Below are positions 24,933 to 33,234 of a DNA stretch of 64,000 nt, piece by piece. A program made the position numbers and the translations under genes. The first letter of the stretch is position 1, and each line of letters begins with the position of its first letter. The notes beneath the pieces are model-generated. The model was given only the letters and a program-made list of their open reading frames with translations. It searched no databases and had not been told where the DNA came from. The DNA comes from Paracoccaceae bacterium (GTDB lineage: Bacteria > Pseudomonadota > Alphaproteobacteria > Rhodobacterales > Rhodobacteraceae), in assembly GCA_030697175.1 (NCBI GenBank), contig JAUYQR010000017.1:62001-126000 (forward strand), given 5' to 3'.

Positions 24933-27900
24933 CTACTCCGCCACGTGCAGCGCCGTCTGCCGCTTGCCGCTGACCCGTTCTTCCAGCGCCACCAACCGGC
25001 CCTGCAACAGCGCCAGCTCTTCCTGCCCACGCACGATCCGCTCGGCCAGGACATGCGCTTCCGGGCTTTCCGGTTCCGCTTCCTTCTTGCCGACCATGCG
25101 GCTGAACACCCGGCTCAACAGCCGCGACAGGTCATCCATGATCAGGTAGAATGACGGCACCACGACCAGGCTCAGTACCGTCGACACGATGATGCCGCCG
25201 ATCACCGCAATCGCCATCGGCGCGCGGAACGACCCGCCCTCGCCAACCCCGAGAGCAGAGGGCAGCATCCCCGCCGACATCGCGATCGAGGTCATCACGA
25301 TCGGCCGTGCCCGCTTGTGGCCCGCCTCGATCACCGCCTCGACCCGCTTCATGCCGCGTGCCCGCATTTCGATCGCAAAGTCGATCAGCAGGATGGCATT
25401 CTTCGTCACGATCCCCATCAGCATCAGGATACCGATCAGAACCGGCATCGACACCGGGTTGTTGGTCAGGATTAGCGCCGCCGCCACGCCACCGATCGCC
25501 AGGGGCAGCGACAGAAGGATGGTGAAGGGCTGGATCACCGACCGGAACAGCAAGATCAGCACCGCCAGCACCAGCATCAGCCCCATCACCATCGCATCGA
25601 CGAAACTGCCGATCAGTTCGGCCTGCACCTCGGCATCGCCCGCCGGGGCCACCCGCACCGACGGCGGAAGCTCGACCGAGGCCACGATCTCGTTGAACCG
25701 CGCGGTTGCGGTGTCCAGCGCCACGCCAACCGGCAGGCCCGCGCCGATGGTGGCGATGCGTTCGCGGTTCAACCGCTCCACCGCTGCCGGACCCTCGGCG
25801 ATGGAAATATCCGCTACCGCCGACAAGGGCACTGTCGCCCCCGTCGCCGTCGTCAATTGCAGCGCCGCGATCCGCGACAGGTCTTTGCGCCACGCATCTG
25901 CGAGCCGCACCCTGACCGGAATCAGCCGGTCGTCGATCGACAGTTTGGCCAGCGCCGCGTCGAAATCACCGATCGTTGCCACCCGCACCACGGCGGCAAT
26001 CTGCTGCGTCGTGATCCCCAGCCGCGCCGCCTCTTCCAGCCGGGGCGTGATCTGGATTTCCGGCCGGGGCAGGGCGCCTTCGGACGCCACGTTCGCCAGC
26101 AAAGGCTCGCCCGACAGCGCGGCTTCCAGCTTTTGCACCGCAAGGTTCAGGTCCGCCTCGTTCGACGACAGCACCGAAAAGCTGATGTCGCGCTCGCCGC
26201 GGTCGTTCAGCTTGAAGGTGCGCACGTCAGGCACCACCGTCAGCCGCTCGAAAATCTCGGCCTCGATCTCGTTTTGCGGCCGCACCCGGCCATCCGCCGG
26301 GGCCTCGGGCAGGATCCACCCGATCACCGGCAAGGCCTGCCCCAGATCCGACAGCTTGCGGGCAAAGCCGTTGTCCAGTCGGTCAAGGATGACCGACATG
26401 CTGGCCCGGCGCACGTCGATGTCACCGGTGGGCGAGGCACCGCCCACGATCAGCACGCTTTTCACGCCGTCGATATCCTTGATCGCGTCGCGCATCGCAT
26501 CGGTCGTGATCCGGGTCTGGTCGATGCTGGACCCCGGCGGCAGTTCGACCGAGATCGACACCCGGCTCACGTCCTCTGGCGGGAACAGGCTGCCCGGCAC
26601 CCGCAGCATCGCGCTAATCGAAAAGATCACCACGATGATCGCCACCACCATCGTCATGTAATAGGTCGGGAACCGCCAGCCGAGCTTTGGCAGACGGCGC
26701 ACCTTGGTGGTCGCGCTGACCATCCGCAGGTAGCCGCGCATGAACGCGCCGTCCTTTTCCTCATGGCCCGCGGCATCCCGTGCGCTCATCAGGTAGGCTG
26801 CCATCATCGGCGTGATCAATCGCGCCACCGCCAGCGAGAACAGCACCGCAATCGCCACCGTCAAACCAAACTGTCGGAAGTATTGCCCCGGAATCCCCGG
26901 CATGAACGACACCGGCACGAACACCGCCACGATGGTGAAGGTCGTCGCGATCACCGCCAGACCGATCTCGTCCGCCGCCTCGATCGCGGCGCGGTAGGGC
27001 GTCTTGCCCATGCGGATGTGGCGCGCGATGTTCTCGATCTCCACGATCGCATCATCGACCAGTATCCCTGTCGCCAGCGTGATCGCAAGAAAGCTGACCA
27101 GGTTCAGCGAAAAGCCCAACAGGTCCATGATGTAGAACGTCGGCACTGCCGACAGCGGCAAGGCCACCGCCGTGATCAGCGTGGCGCGCCAGTTGCGCAG
27201 GAACATCAGCACCACCAGCACGGCCAGGATCGAGCCTTCCAGCAGCGTGTGGATCGCGCTTTCGTAGTTGCCGTAGGTGTAGAACACCGTGTCGTCGATC
27301 ATCGTGATGGTCACGTCCGGGTGCGCCGCGCGCACGCTGTCCAGCGCCGCATTTGTGGTCTCCGCGACGCTCACTTCCGACGCGCCCTTGGACCGGAACA
27401 CCGAGAACGTCACCGCCTCGGCACCGTTGTAGCGGCTGAACGAGCGCACTTCCTTGTAGGTGTCGATGATCTCGCCCAGATCGGTCAGCCGCACGAAGCG
27501 GCCCGAGGGCAGGGCGATGGTTGTCGCGGCCAACTGCTCTACCGTCGACTGGTCGCCCAGCGTCCGGATCGCCTGTTCGCCCGACCCGATCTCTGACCGG
27601 CCCGATCCAAGATCGACGTTGGTCTGGCCCAGTTGCGACGATACTGCCTGCGCGGTGATGCCAAAACTGTTCAGCTTCACCGCGTCCAGTTCAATGCGGA
27701 TTTCCCGTTCCGCCCCGCCATAGCGGTCCACCCGGCCAATCCCGGGGCGGCCCTGCAACGACCGGGTGATCGTGTCGTCCACGAACCACGACAGTTCTTC
27801 CAGCGTCATGTTCGGCGCGGTCACCGAAAAGTTCATGATCGCCTGGCCTTCGATGTCGATCCGGCTGACGATCGGCGCCTCGATGCCGCCCGGCAGGTCG

Positions 27901-28250
27901 CCGCGGATGCGGTCGATGGCGTCCTTCACATCCTGCACGGCCTTGTCGGTGGACACATCCATGCGGAACTCGACTGCCGTGGTCGACACCCCGTCCGTCA
28001 CGGTCGAGATCACGCTCTTGACCCCGGTGATCCCGGCCACCGCGTCTTCGATCTCCTTGGTGACCTGGCTTTCCAGTTCGGCGGGTGCCGCACCGGCCTG
28101 CGCCACCGTGACCGCAACCAAGGGCACGTCGATGTTGGGAAACCGCGTGATCGGCAGGCTGATGAACGACTGCCAGCCCAGCACCATGAGCATGAAGAAC
28201 GCCAGAAGCGGCGCTACGGGGTTGCGGATCGCCCAGGCTGAGAAGTTCAT
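24933..28250 (-). CDS. RND-family efflux transporter, inner-membrane pump (AcrB/MexB-like)
   Basis: A 1105-residue proton-driven drug/solvent exporter. It has the twelve-helix RND layout with two large periplasmic loops. The proton-relay aspartates are in GILVDDAIVEIENIARH (helix 4) and the lysine in MGIVTKNAILLIDFA (helix 10). The first helix reads NPVAPLLAFFMLMVLG, as in the HAE-1 group. The last 50 residues form a charged heptad-like tail (ERIVRGQEELALLQGRLVAL), longer than in AcrB and possibly a coiled coil. It follows the adaptor gene by 10 bases in a tetR-adaptor-pump operon. No outer-membrane channel gene is nearby, so a TolC-like protein elsewhere is expected. Confidence 0.92.
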   Translation of the reverse strand: MNFSAWAIRNPVAPLLAFFMLMVLGWQSFISLPITRFPNIDVPLVAVTVAQAGAAPAELESQVTKEIEDAVAGITGVKSVISTVTDGVSTTAVEFRMDVSTDKAVQDVKDAIDRIRGDLPGGIEAPIVSRIDIEGQAIMNFSVTAPNMTLEELSWFVDDTITRSLQGRPGIGRVDRYGGAEREIRIELDAVKLNSFGITAQAVSSQLGQTNVDLGSGRSEIGSGEQAIRTLGDQSTVEQLAATTIALPSGRFVRLTDLGEIIDTYKEVRSFSRYNGAEAVTFSVFRSKGASEVSVAETTNAALDSVRAAHPDVTITMIDDTVFYTYGNYESAIHTLLEGSILAVLVVLMFLRNWRATLITAVALPLSAVPTFYIMDLLGFSLNLVSFLAITLATGILVDDAIVEIENIARHIRMGKTPYRAAIEAADEIGLAVIATTFTIVAVFVPVSFMPGIPGQYFRQFGLTVAIAVLFSLAVARLITPMMAAYLMSARDAAGHEEKDGAFMRGYLRMVSATTKVRRLPKLGWRFPTYYMTMVVAIIVVIFSISAMLRVPGSLFPPEDVSRVSISVELPPGSSIDQTRITTDAMRDAIKDIDGVKSVLIVGGASPTGDIDVRRASMSVILDRLDNGFARKLSDLGQALPVIGWILPEAPADGRVRPQNEIEAEIFERLTVVPDVRTFKLNDRGERDISFSVLSSNEADLNLAVQKLEAALSGEPLLANVASEGALPRPEIQITPRLEEAARLGITTQQIAAVVRVATIGDFDAALAKLSIDDRLIPVRVRLADAWRKDLSRIAALQLTTATGATVPLSAVADISIAEGPAAVERLNRERIATIGAGLPVGVALDTATARFNEIVASVELPPSVRVAPAGDAEVQAELIGSFVDAMVMGLMLVLAVLILLFRSVIQPFTILLSLPLAIGGVAAALILTNNPVSMPVLIGILMLMGIVTKNAILLIDFAIEMRARGMKRVEAVIEAGHKRARPIVMTSIAMSAGMLPSALGVGEGGSFRAPMAIAVIGGIIVSTVLSLVVVPSFYLIMDDLSRLLSRVFSRMVGKKEAEPESPEAHVLAERIVRGQEELALLQGRLVALEERVSGKRQTALHVAE

Positions 28251-28260
28251 CGCCGCACCC

Positions 28261-29442
28261 TCAATTCACGGTTGCCGTGTCGGGAACCGGGTTGACCCGA
28301 TCGCCCGACCGCACGAACGCACCAGCCTTGGCAACCACCAGATCGCCCGCCGCCAGACCTTCCAGAACCTCGACATAGCTGCCGTCACGGATGCCGGTCT
28401 TGACCACCACCCGCTCGACGACGCCGTCCGTCACCCGCATCACGGTAGAGCCCGTCGCATCCGACCCCACCGCCGTCACCGGCACCGACAGCGTTTCACG
28501 CTCGGCCACCAGAATCTCGGCCTCGGCGAACATGCCCGAGCGCAGCTTTTCGGGCTCGTCCACCGCAATCCGCACGCGGCCCAGACGGGTCGTGGTGTCA
28601 ATCGTAGGTTCCACCAGCCGCACGGTTCCCGATAGCGCCGCTGTGGCCCCGACCGTGCGCAATTCCGCCTTCTGCCCCTCGACCAGACGCAGGATATCGG
28701 CCTCGGCCACGTCGGCGCGCAATTCCAGCGCCCCGTCGCGCACGATCACGAACATCGCCTGTCCCGCGGCCGTGGCAATCCCGCCCAGCCGGGCGTTGCG
28801 CGTCACCACCTTGCCCGCGACCGGGGCCTTCACCTCGGTCCGCGCCAATTGCAGGTCGACGTTTTCCAACTGCGCCTTGCCCAGATCGACCTGAGCCCGC
28901 GCCGCCTCGAGCGATTGCCGCGCCACGCTGACCCGCGCGGTCGCTGACACGGCACTGGCATTCGCGGTATCCGCCGCCGCCTGCGACGCTGATCCCTGCT
29001 CGCGCAGCCTGGCCGTCCGCTCGGCCACCCGCTGGGCCTCGCCGGCGCTTGCCTCGGCTTCGACCAGTTGCGCCTCGGCTTGCGCGATCGTCGCCTTGGC
29101 CGCCGCCAGCGATGCCACCGCCTGACTGCGTTGCAATTCCAGCGTCTGCTTCGACAGCACCGCCAGCACCTGGCCTTCGGTCACCACATCCCCCACATCG
29201 ACCAGCAACTGCTCCACCGGCTGGCCTTCGATCAAGGGTGCCACCTGCACCTCCTCGACCGGCCCGATCATCCCCGACGCGATCACCCGGTCGCGCAGCA
29301 GCCGCGCGGTCACGTCCGTCACCGTGATCGCCGGGAGTGTCTCCACCACGGCAACCGCTTCGGCCTCCTGGGCACACGCAGCCCCCGCCATGACCATCAT
29401 CGACAGGGCAACTGCCTGACCAAACTTGTGAAACGCGCGCAT
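28261..29442 (-). CDS. RND efflux periplasmic adaptor (membrane fusion protein)
   Basis: A 393-residue adaptor linking the RND pump to the outer-membrane channel. The N-terminal signal peptide (QAVALSMMVMAGAACAQEAE) has a cysteine near the cleavage site (AACAQ), so it might be a lipoprotein, though the lipobox is poor. A lipoyl-like half (VGDVVTEGQVLAVL) is followed by a long Ala/Gln/Glu-rich coiled-coil hairpin at about 90-185, the second lipoyl half (VKAPVAGKVVTRNARLGG) and beta-barrel domains. The ATG at 29442 (MRAFHKFG) has TGAGGTCGCC ahead; the upstream extension overlaps the tetR gene and is unlikely. It lies 7 bases behind that gene. Confidence 0.9.
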   Translation of the reverse strand: MRAFHKFGQAVALSMMVMAGAACAQEAEAVAVVETLPAITVTDVTARLLRDRVIASGMIGPVEEVQVAPLIEGQPVEQLLVDVGDVVTEGQVLAVLSKQTLELQRSQAVASLAAAKATIAQAEAQLVEAEASAGEAQRVAERTARLREQGSASQAAADTANASAVSATARVSVARQSLEAARAQVDLGKAQLENVDLQLARTEVKAPVAGKVVTRNARLGGIATAAGQAMFVIVRDGALELRADVAEADILRLVEGQKAELRTVGATAALSGTVRLVEPTIDTTTRLGRVRIAVDEPEKLRSGMFAEAEILVAERETLSVPVTAVGSDATGSTVMRVTDGVVERVVVKTGIRDGSYVEVLEGLAAGDLVVAKAGAFVRSGDRVNPVPDTATVN

Positions 29443-29449
29443 GGCGACC

Positions 29450-30082
29450 TCAGCCTTCCTGCTTGTCATTGGAAATCTTGTCAGTGGAAATTTCGGCCAG
29501 CACCTGGTCAATGATACGCCCCACAAGCGCTGTCAGATCAGCGTCCCCGCCGCCATACTGGCTGCTGCGGATTGTCGCGGCCTTCACCAGCATCACCAGA
29601 AGCTGCCCCTGCGCCCGGTAGCGCTGCGCCGCCTCTTCCAGCGTCCGCCCGGTCACGCCCGCAAAGACCGTGATCAGGTTGGCGATGATCGTCTCTTCCA
29701 TGGCTCTTGACGCCAGCCCGACCTCCGGCTTGCGCATCGCCGCCGCGGTGATTTCGGCCCAAAGCTGGCCGTCGTCCTGACACGCGCCGCCGATATGCTC
29801 CATCATCTTCGCCCGAATCGCGGTCATCGGGTCGCCCGAGGTGCGGATCGCGGAAAAGTCCTGCTCCATCTCATGCAGGTCCAGATCACACATTGCCTCG
29901 ACAATCGCGGCTTTCGACGGAAAATAGCGGTAGAAATTGCCGACGCTCATCCCCGCCGCGCGGGCCAGATCCTGCATCGACGCGCCATCAAAGCCCTTTT
30001 CGGCAAAGGCCCGGCGGACCAGCCCAAGGATCTCGTGGCTGCGGACATCAAGACCGTGGGCGGGGGCAGCGGTGACAGGCAT
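29450..30082 (-). CDS. TetR-family repressor of the RND operon
   Basis: A 210-residue regulator with the AcrR-type helix-turn-helix (DLARAAGMSVGNFYRYFPSK) near residue 40 and a helical ligand-binding domain. It is the first gene of the efflux operon and so is probably autoregulated. The ATG at 30082 (MPVTAAPAHG) follows TGAGGCTGAA. The ATG at 30106 would lie within the perfect palindrome at 30093-30108, so I treat it as part of the operator instead. Confidence 0.88.
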   Translation of the reverse strand: MPVTAAPAHGLDVRSHEILGLVRRAFAEKGFDGASMQDLARAAGMSVGNFYRYFPSKAAIVEAMCDLDLHEMEQDFSAIRTSGDPMTAIRAKMMEHIGGACQDDGQLWAEITAAAMRKPEVGLASRAMEETIIANLITVFAGVTGRTLEEAAQRYRAQGQLLVMLVKAATIRSSQYGGGDADLTALVGRIIDQVLAEISTDKISNDKQEG

Positions 30083-30092
30083 TTCAGCCTCA

Positions 30093-30108
30093 GAATGAAC
30101 GTTCATTC
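30093..30108. promoter_or_regulatory. Operator palindrome of the efflux operon
   Basis: GAATGAACGTTCATTC, a perfect 16-bp palindrome (TGAATGAACGTTCATTC form) ending 10 bases before the tetR start codon. TGAAT...ATTCA sites of this type are classic TetR/AcrR-family operators in front of RND systems. Confidence 0.75.
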
Positions 30109-30218
30109 ACGGAGATAGACAAAACCGCGCGCACGTCAAGTGGTTTGCGCATCTGGCGGGCCGGACTTGGCTTTTCCACCGTTTTCGCCCAAAGGACAGG
30201 CAAAGAGGCGGGCGCATC

Positions 30219-31349
30219 ATGGCAACTGGCATATCCTTCAGCGTGGCGGCTACTGACGGCGCGGCGCGATCCGGCACGATCAAGACCCCACGGGGCGAGA
30301 TTCGCACCCCTGCCTTCATGCCGGTCGGGACCGCCGCCACCGTCAAGGCGATGCTGCCAGAAAGCGTCCGCGCCACCGGGGCCGACATCCTTCTGGGCAA
30401 CACCTACCACCTGATGCTGCGCCCCACCGCTGAACGCATCGCGGCTTTGGGGGGCCTGCACCGCTTCATGAACTGGCACCGCCCGATCCTGACGGACTCT
30501 GGCGGCTTTCAGGTCATGTCGCTCGCGTCCTTGCGCAAACTGACCGAGGAAGGCGTGCGGTTTTCGTCTCATATCGACGGATCGAAACACATGCTGACGC
30601 CCGAACGCAGCATGGAAATCCAGAAACTCCTCGGCTCCGACATCGTCATGGCCTTTGACGAATGTCCAGCACTTCCCGCCACCGACGAAGCGGTGGCCCA
30701 GTCTATGCGCCTGTCGATGCGCTGGGCGCAAAGGTCGCGTGATGCCTTTGGCGACCGCCCAGGCCACGCGCTGTTCGGCATCATGCAGGGCGGCGTGAAC
30801 CGCGACCTGCGCGAAGAATCCGCCAAGGCGCTCGCGTCCATCGACTTTGACGGATACGCCGTCGGCGGCCTCGCGGTGGGCGAGGGGCAGGAGGCGATGT
30901 TTTCCGTCCTCGACTACGCTCCGGGCTTTCTGCCTGCCGACAAGCCGCGCTACCTGATGGGGGTGGGCAAGCCCGACGACATCGTCGGCGCGGTGGAACG
31001 CGGGATCGACATGATGGATTGCGTGCTGCCGTCCCGCTCTGGCCGCACCGGGCAGGGCTGGACGCCGCGCGGCCAGATCAACCTCAGGAACGCCCGCCAC
31101 CGCGACGACCCGCGCCCGCTGGACGAAAGCTGCACCTGCCCGGCCTGCGCCAACTATTCCCGCGCCTACCTGCATCATGTGGTCAAGGCAGACGAGATCA
31201 TCGGCTCCATGCTTCTGACCTGGCACAACCTGCACTACTACCAAAGCCTGATGCAGGGGCTGCGCGACGCCATCGCGGCACAAGCGCTGGCCGATTTCGT
31301 TTTCCGCTTTCACGCCATGCGGTTGCAAGGTGATATCGAGCCGCATTAG
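30219..31349 (+). CDS. tgt: tRNA-guanine transglycosylase (queuine tRNA-ribosyltransferase)
   Basis: Exchanges guanine 34 for the queuosine precursor preQ1 in tRNAs with GUN anticodons (Asp, Asn, His, Tyr); two tRNA-Asp(GUC) genes, its substrates, lie 8 kb away. This is a 376-residue protein with [12 protein letters not shown] (catalytic Asp about 93), [20 protein letters not shown], the second catalytic region [15 protein letters not shown], and the C-terminal zinc site CTCPAC with the distant His. Length and start ([14 protein letters not shown]) fit the family. It is monocistronic. The 106 bases after it show only non-coding sequence. Confidence 0.95.
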   Translation: MATGISFSVAATDGAARSGTIKTPRGEIRTPAFMPVGTAATVKAMLPESVRATGADILLGNTYHLMLRPTAERIAALGGLHRFMNWHRPILTDSGGFQVMSLASLRKLTEEGVRFSSHIDGSKHMLTPERSMEIQKLLGSDIVMAFDECPALPATDEAVAQSMRLSMRWAQRSRDAFGDRPGHALFGIMQGGVNRDLREESAKALASIDFDGYAVGGLAVGEGQEAMFSVLDYAPGFLPADKPRYLMGVGKPDDIVGAVERGIDMMDCVLPSRSGRTGQGWTPRGQINLRNARHRDDPRPLDESCTCPACANYSRAYLHHVVKADEIIGSMLLTWHNLHYYQSLMQGLRDAIAAQALADFVFRFHAMRLQGDIEPH

Positions 31350-31455
31350 TCTTCGTTAAGATTTTGGTGGAACGCGGTTCCCCGTCCGTTGTATGCAGGT
31401 AATTGGATACACAGCGCAGTAGCGACTGGCGGACCGGACAGGCGAGGGTTCCAGC

Positions 31456-32499
31456 ATGGCCACACTCAGTTTCTTTGCCAGACGGGATTCCATCACCGCC
31501 AACAACTCGATTCTGAACCCGATCGGCACAAACCAGGCGCCGACCACCACGATCACCTTCACCGACAATGGCGGCACCGGTGATCTGCTGCTGGATCGCA
31601 ACGGCGGGCTGGTCGATCCCGACACGCAGGTCATCATCAACGGTGTGACCTACAACTTCACGCTCCAGTTCGTCGGCACCTTTCCGGCGGGCAGCTCGCA
31701 AGTGCCCGACAGCCTTGAAGGCAAGCAGGTCGCCCTCATCACCGTGGTGATCGGCGGGCAAACCCGCGAATACTTCTTCGTCACCGACGGCACCGCCACG
31801 CTTGCCCAGATGAATGCCATCGGCAACGGTTCGATCCCGCTTGACGGGCTGAATTTCAATCCCGACCCGTTCTATCCCTGCTTCTGCGCCGGCACGATGA
31901 TCGCAACTCCGACCGGTCCCCGCGGCGTCGAAACTCTTGGTGCGGGCGACCGGGTGCTGACCGATACAGGCGCGTCCAGGCCGATCCTCTGGGTCGGCAA
32001 AAGCCGCGTTTCGCTTGCCGAACTGCGCGCCAACCCGCGCCTCGCGCCGGTCCGCGTTCCCGCCCACAGTTTCGGCCCGTCGCTGCCTGCGGCCGATCTT
32101 CTGGTCTCGCCGCAGCACCGGATCGTGCTGCATCACCCGGCGGCAGAGCTGTTGTTCGCAGCCCCCCGCGTTCTGGCCGCCGCACGCCACCTTGTCGGCA
32201 CCTTTGCCGAAGAAACCACGCCCACGGCGGATGTCGACTACTTTCATATCCTCACCGACGCGCACGAAATCCTCCTCTCCAATGGCCTGCCCAGCGAAAG
32301 CTTTCAGCCCGCCCGCCGGAGCATCGACGTGATGGCAGCCGAAACCCGCGCCGGTCTGGAATTGGCCCTGCAAGGCGCGGGCCGTGATGACCTTCTCACC
32401 CGCCCCGATGCGCTGCCCAGCCTCAGGCGGGGCGAAGTGCGGGCGCTTGTGTCCGAGATGCGCCCGCACGCGCCAGCCAGGCCAAGTCGGGCCGCCTGA
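31456..32499 (+). CDS. Hint (Hedgehog/intein) domain protein
   Basis: A 347-residue protein. Residues 1-140 form an unassigned beta-rich region (DPDTQVIINGVTYNFTL, QTREYFFVTDGTATL). At about 146 a Hint domain begins, CFCAGTMIATPTGPRGVETL, with the self-processing cysteine environment, VLTDTGASRPILWVGKSRV, and the later LLVSPQHRIVLHHP block with TADVDYFHILTDAHEILLSNG. Such Hint_2 proteins are very common in Rhodobacteraceae, often as ends of secreted RTX-like proteins; their role is not settled. There is no N-terminal Sec signal. Autocleavage in front of Cys146 or Cys148 is possible but not shown. Confidence 0.8.
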   Translation: MATLSFFARRDSITANNSILNPIGTNQAPTTTITFTDNGGTGDLLLDRNGGLVDPDTQVIINGVTYNFTLQFVGTFPAGSSQVPDSLEGKQVALITVVIGGQTREYFFVTDGTATLAQMNAIGNGSIPLDGLNFNPDPFYPCFCAGTMIATPTGPRGVETLGAGDRVLTDTGASRPILWVGKSRVSLAELRANPRLAPVRVPAHSFGPSLPAADLLVSPQHRIVLHHPAAELLFAAPRVLAAARHLVGTFAEETTPTADVDYFHILTDAHEILLSNGLPSESFQPARRSIDVMAAETRAGLELALQGAGRDDLLTRPDALPSLRRGEVRALVSEMRPHAPARPSRAA

Positions 32500-32511
32500 A
32501 CTGACCGTTGG

Positions 32512-32910
32512 TTACGCGCTGGCACCAACCCCAAGGTTGTCCCGTGCGATCCAGCGAGTCAGGCCGACAATCGCCATCCCGCCCAGAATGACGACCGTTG
32601 CATTCACGACAGGCTGATCGGCCAGTGGCCGCAACGCCGCAGGAAACAGCGCCACCCCGGTCGCAAGACACAGCCGCGACACCTGCACCGCATCCGACAA
32701 TTTCGTCAGTCCCGGCAGGAATACCGCCGTCAGCACCGCCGCTGGCGTGATGACTGCCGCGTAAAGCAGGCCGGTGAACAGCGGCAGGGGCAGGGCGCCA
32801 ACCATGCCGGGCCGGTCAAGGTACAAAAGCATGCCCGCCAGAAATGCAAGAATGCACACCCTCAGTGCGCGCGGGCCTTGAGCCTTTGTCCGAACCGCCA
32901 AACCACCCAT
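32512..32910 (-). CDS. Small membrane protein of unknown function
   Basis: 132 residues with about four hydrophobic helices (VCILAFLAGMLLYL, LPLFTGLLYAAVITPAAVL, LCLATGVALFPAAL, VVNATVVILGGMAIVG). The frame stays open far upstream because it is antisense to lon; I take the ATG at 32910 (MGGLAVRTKAQG), which follows a GGGTGGGG stretch. A GTG three codons earlier is an alternative. It ends 12 bases from the convergent Hint gene. No family is recognised. Confidence 0.55.
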   Translation of the reverse strand: MGGLAVRTKAQGPRALRVCILAFLAGMLLYLDRPGMVGALPLPLFTGLLYAAVITPAAVLTAVFLPGLTKLSDAVQVSRLCLATGVALFPAALRPLADQPVVNATVVILGGMAIVGLTRWIARDNLGVGASA

Positions 32911-33074
32911 CGGCCCCACCCTGTCGTTTTCCTGACCGGTGGTTTGCACGGCAACTGCGCTCAGATTGCGGCAAGATCTTTGACAAATCGTGGCACCGCT
33001 GTTTCCGCCGACGCAGCCGAAAACCCGGTTTCCACCCTTGCAGCGGACGCCGTGCGGGTTCACATTGCCAAAGC

Positions 33075-33126
33075 TGTGGAATGCCAGACCTGTGGAATGC
33101 CAACGCTGTGGAATGCCAGACCTGCG
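33075..33126. repeat. 16-bp tandem repeat, about 3.3 units, upstream of lon
   Basis: Units TGTGGAATGCCAGACC (33075), TGTGGAATGCCAACGC (33091) and TGTGGAATGCCAGACC (33107), then a partial TGCG. The array lies 109 bases before the lon start codon, in the 324-base spacer between the small membrane protein and lon. It could be a multi-site regulator target. A CTTGAAT at 33130 resembles a heat-shock -35 element, but I see no convincing -10. Confidence 0.7.
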
Positions 33127-33234
33127 GAACTTGAATCCCCGGATCGGGACACACAAGTTAACGAAGTCGCGGAGACGGACGTGGTTGCCGATGGTCGGGG
33201 CCAGTCGTGTCTGCCGCAAGCCAAGGACGACGCT

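Noticed and set aside
25857-27596. A 579-codon plus-strand frame opposite the RND pump
   Set aside because: Extremely His/Arg/Gln-rich, typical of an antisense frame; the pump with its conserved Asp and Lys residues is the real gene.
33130-33160. Heat-shock (RpoH) promoter for lon
   Set aside because: CTTGAAT at 33130 fits a -35, but no acceptable -10 is found 13-18 bases downstream, so I do not call it.
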